Positions 61,427 through 64,000 of a DNA stretch of 64,000 bases are shown here, one piece after another (the first letter of the stretch is position 1; each line of letters starts with the position of its first letter). The DNA lies in contig NZ_PTXL01000001.1 in assembly GCF_004343775.1 (NCBI RefSeq), forward strand, positions 744,001 through 808,000, in the 5' to 3' direction. The stretch comes from Burkholderia sp. SRS-46 (GTDB lineage Bacteria; Pseudomonadota; Gammaproteobacteria; Burkholderiales; Burkholderiaceae). The translations under genes and the position numbers were made by a program. The notes under the pieces are model-generated. The model was not told where the DNA came from. It made no database searches and saw nothing but the letters and a program-made list of their open reading frames with translations.

Positions 61427-63310
61427 TCAGCGCCGCTGCCGGGTTTTCGCGTCGAGATACGCGTGATGCGCGCGCTCGACGCCGGGGCGGGCGGACACCT
61501 GCGGCACCGCGACTTCCCACCACGCGCCGCCGTCGTCGGTCGTGCGCTGATGGGTCGTGTCGATCACGAGCACCTGGCTCGTCTTCGCCGCGCGCGCCCG
61601 GCGCATCTCGCGGCGCAGTTCCGCGACGTCGCGCACGTGCACGGCGTCGGCGCCCAGCGCGCGCGCATGCATCGCGAAATCGATCGTCGAGCGCTGGCCG
61701 CCTTCCGGCACGCAGTCGTCGAGCATGTTGTTGAAGCTCGCGCCGCCGCACTTGAGCTGCAGGCGCTCGATGCAGCCGTAGCCGCGGTTGTCGAGGATCA
61801 CGACGATGAGCTTGCGGCCGAGCATCACCGACGTGGCGAGCTCGGCGTTGAGCATCATGTACGAGCCGTCGCCGACGATCACGACGACTTCGCGCTCCGG
61901 CCGCGCGAGCTTCGCGCCGAGGCCGCCCGCGATTTCGTAGCCCATGCACGAATACGCATAGTCCATGTGGTAGTTGCCCGGCAGGCCGCTGCGCCACAGC
62001 TTGTGCAGCTCGGCCGGCAGCGTGCCGGCCGCGCACACGACGAGATCGTCGCGCGCGCTGTCGCCGCCCGCGTCGGCGGCCGATTCGCGCACCGCGCCGA
62101 TCACCTCGGCGTCGTACGGCAGCGTGTCCGTCGGCACGTGGTGGGTCAGTTCGGTCACGCGCGCGACCCACGCGGCGGCCTGCTCGCGGCAGCCGGCCGT
62201 CCACGCCGGGTCGGCCTGCCAGCCGGCCAGCGCGGCGGACACCTGGCCGAGCCCGGTGCGGGCGTCCGCGACGAGCTGCCGGCCGCGCTTCTTGCCCGCG
62301 TCGAACGGCTGCACGTTCAGGCTCAGCAGCCTGGCATGGCCGAACAGCGCGTGCGAGCCGGTCGTGAAATCCTGCAGCCGGGTGCCGACCGCGAGCACCA
62401 CGTCGCATTGCGCGGCCGCGCGGTTCGCGGCGGGCGAGCCCGTCACGCCGATCGCGCCCAGGTTCAGCGGGTGATCCCACGCGAGGCTGCCCTTGCCGGC
62501 CTGCGATTCGGCGACCGGCACGCCATGCGTGTCGGCGAACGCGCGCAGCGCATCCCACGCCTGGCTGTAGAGCACGCCGCCGCCGGCGACGATCAGCGGC
62601 TTGCGCGCGGATTTCAGCAGGTCGATCGCGTCGGCCAGCTCGACGGCGTCGGCCGGCTGGCGGCGCAGCCGGATCAGCGGCGGTTCGAAGAAATCCTCCG
62701 GCCAGTCGTACGCGAAGGTCTGCACGTCCTGCGGCAGCGCGAGGCACACGGGCCCGCATTGCGCCGGGTCGGTCAGCACCTGGATCGCGCGCGGCAGCGC
62801 GACCAGCAGCTGCTCGGGCGACGTGATGCGGTCGAAGTAGCGGGTCACCGGGCGGAAGCAGTCGTTCGCGCTGACGTCGCCCTGTTCGAAGCTCTCGACC
62901 TGCTGCAGCACCGGGTCGGGCTCGCGCGACACGAACACGTCGCCCGGCAGCAGCAGCAGCGGCAGCCGCGCGACGTGCGCGAGCGCCGCCGAGGTCAGCA
63001 TGTTGGTCGCGCCGGGGCCGATGCTCGAGGTCACGGCCATCATCCGCTGGCGGAAGTGCGTTTTCGCGAACGCGACCGCCGCGTTGGCCATCCCTTGCTC
63101 GTTGTGCGCGCGGAAGGTCGGCAGCCGGTCGCGCTCGGCGTGCAGCGCCTCGCCGAGCCCGGCCACGTTGCCGTGCCCGAAGATCGCGAATACCCCGCCG
63201 CAATACGGCAGGATCTCGGTGCGGCCGTCGGGCTGGATCACTTCGGCCCGCAGCGCGGCGAGGTAGCGCACCAGCGCCTGGCTGACGGTCAGTCTCACGG
63301 TTGTTGTCAT
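61427..63310 (-). CDS. iolD: 3D-(3,5/4)-trihydroxycyclohexane-1,2-dione hydrolase IolD
   Basis: A 627-residue thiamine-diphosphate enzyme that opens the inositol ring. ThDP-fold features: AHNEQGMANAAVAFAKTH at the catalytic-Glu region and VVVIVGDGSYMMLNAELAT, the GDG...N ThDP/Mg motif. Length agrees with the family (about 620-640). It starts 37 bp after the iolC stop on the same strand. Confidence 0.96.
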   Translation of the reverse strand: MTTTVRLTVSQALVRYLAALRAEVIQPDGRTEILPYCGGVFAIFGHGNVAGLGEALHAERDRLPTFRAHNEQGMANAAVAFAKTHFRQRMMAVTSSIGPGATNMLTSAALAHVARLPLLLLPGDVFVSREPDPVLQQVESFEQGDVSANDCFRPVTRYFDRITSPEQLLVALPRAIQVLTDPAQCGPVCLALPQDVQTFAYDWPEDFFEPPLIRLRRQPADAVELADAIDLLKSARKPLIVAGGGVLYSQAWDALRAFADTHGVPVAESQAGKGSLAWDHPLNLGAIGVTGSPAANRAAAQCDVVLAVGTRLQDFTTGSHALFGHARLLSLNVQPFDAGKKRGRQLVADARTGLGQVSAALAGWQADPAWTAGCREQAAAWVARVTELTHHVPTDTLPYDAEVIGAVRESAADAGGDSARDDLVVCAAGTLPAELHKLWRSGLPGNYHMDYAYSCMGYEIAGGLGAKLARPEREVVVIVGDGSYMMLNAELATSVMLGRKLIVVILDNRGYGCIERLQLKCGGASFNNMLDDCVPEGGQRSTIDFAMHARALGADAVHVRDVAELRREMRRARAAKTSQVLVIDTTHQRTTDDGGAWWEVAVPQVSARPGVERAHHAYLDAKTRQRR

Positions 63311-63347
63311 CGTCTGTCGATCTCGTTAATCGTGTCGCCGGAGCGGC

Positions 63348-64000
63348 TCAGGCCGCGGGCTGCGCGAGCGCGTGGCGTTCCTGCCAGGCGTCGACCAGCT
63401 GCGCGAAATTGCCCGCCACCTCGTCGATGAACGCGGCGTCGTCGAGCTCGCCGGCGAGCCATTTCAGCGACGCGTCCGCCCACAGCGAGCGGCCCACCAT
63501 GAAGCCCTTCACGATCGGGTTGGTCGCGAAGCGGAAGCTGTCGACCAGGTATTGCAGCGGCTGGTTCAGCCCGAGGATCACCGCGCCCCGGCAGTGCCGG
63601 TCGCGCTCGGCGATAAGTGCCGCGAGCCGCGTCCAGCCGTCGGCGCTCATCGGCGCGAGCTTCCACCATTCGGGCCGCACGCCGAGGTTGTAGAAGCGCG
63701 CGACCGTGCGCAGCACCGCGTCGTCCTCGGTGCCGGCCGGCGTGACCGCGCGCGGCGGGATGATCTCCAGCAGCAGCTCGTTGCCGCTCGCGCGGGTCGC
63801 CTCCCACAGCTCGAGCACGCGCTGCTCCTGGGCGACGCGCAGGTCGACCGGATCGTCCGGGTGATAGTGGACGAGGCACTTCACCACCTGTTCGGTCGGC
63901 CAGTGGGTGAGCGCGGAGCCCACCGAGCGCGTGTCGTCGAAGCGCAGCGGCCGCGAGCCCGGCAGCTCGACGGGCCGCCCGACCCACCAGCCGCGCCCGG
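63348..64000 (-). CDS. iolC: IolC C-terminal part with DUF2090 domain (partial, runs off the edge)
   Basis: The frame is open from its TAA/TGA at the left to the right edge; its beginning is outside the window. The visible 217 residues form the DUF2090 domain that follows the sugar kinase in many proteobacterial IolC proteins: GWWVGRPVELPGSRPLRFDD, then VKCLVHYHPDDP and GLNQPLQYLVDSFRFA, KGFMVGRSLWAD. The full protein should be 5-dehydro-2-deoxygluconokinase with an aldolase-like C-terminal domain (IolC/IolJ). A GTG inside (63923) is not needed as a start. It heads the visible iolC-D-E-B set. Confidence 0.9.
   Translation of the reverse strand, partial: GRGWWVGRPVELPGSRPLRFDDTRSVGSALTHWPTEQVVKCLVHYHPDDPVDLRVAQEQRVLELWEATRASGNELLLEIIPPRAVTPAGTEDDAVLRTVARFYNLGVRPEWWKLAPMSADGWTRLAALIAERDRHCRGAVILGLNQPLQYLVDSFRFATNPIVKGFMVGRSLWADASLKWLAGELDDAAFIDEVAGNFAQLVDAWQERHALAQPAA

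Overview
The window is GC-rich (roughly 68-70 % by eye), densely coding DNA from a betaproteobacterium. The housekeeping genes (alaS, glnS), the OmpC-type porin, the FecI/FecR/TonB receptor set, the acid phosphatase/cytochrome c peroxidase pair and the iol genes together point to Burkholderia, probably the B. cepacia complex, on a main chromosome. This assignment is inference from gene content and codon use; no search was run. I see no rRNA, tRNA, CRISPR array, insertion sequence or phage gene.

Layout. 1-7.4 kb: a polyamine-type ABC binding protein, an RstA/RstB-like two-component pair divergent from a MipA/OmpV outer-membrane protein, an I78-type inhibitor lipoprotein, a lytic transglycosylase fused to a VirB9/TrbG-like domain, and a porin. 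7.9-13 kb: an iron-starvation unit (Fur box, FecI-type sigma factor, FecR-type anti-sigma, TonB-dependent receptor, Tat-exported protein). 13-16.3 kb: a flavin reductase, a nitrilase-family hydrolase, a LuxR-type regulator and a small membrane protein. 16.4-23 kb: a ynbABCD-like lipid module with a CdsA paralogue and PlsC on one strand, and a CDP-alcohol transferase, a hydrolase-methyltransferase fusion, a PAP2-tyrosine phosphatase fusion and a small membrane protein on the other.

23.1-39.3 kb: a GAF-GGDEF protein, then one uninterrupted cellulose operon in the order bcsB-Z-C-E-F-Q-A-G-R. It includes two tiny genes (bcsF, bcsR) that are easily missed. The product should be phosphoethanolamine-modified cellulose under c-di-GMP control. 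39.4-47.8 kb: an acid phosphatase and a di-haem cytochrome c peroxidase share a promoter region with PhoB-like 11-nt direct repeats. They are followed by a 17-kDa-antigen-like protein, a Nudix hydrolase, glnS, a glycine-zipper lipoprotein, an RBBP9/YdeN-type hydrolase and a family III CoA-transferase.

48-64 kb: alaS; a LysR regulator divergent from a YbfB/YjiJ-type MFS protein; a Nudix hydrolase, a thioesterase and a branched-chain-type ABC transporter (two permeases, two ATPases, no binding protein, one ATPase with an altered P-loop); an SDR oxidoreductase; and the end of a myo-inositol catabolic operon on the minus strand (iolC-iolD-iolE-iolB, then a UPF0303 protein), with iolC running off the right edge.

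The two places most worth attention are the lipid module at 16.7-23.0 kb, whose product is undefined, and the cellulose operon with its terminal bcsR and altered ligand-site residues.
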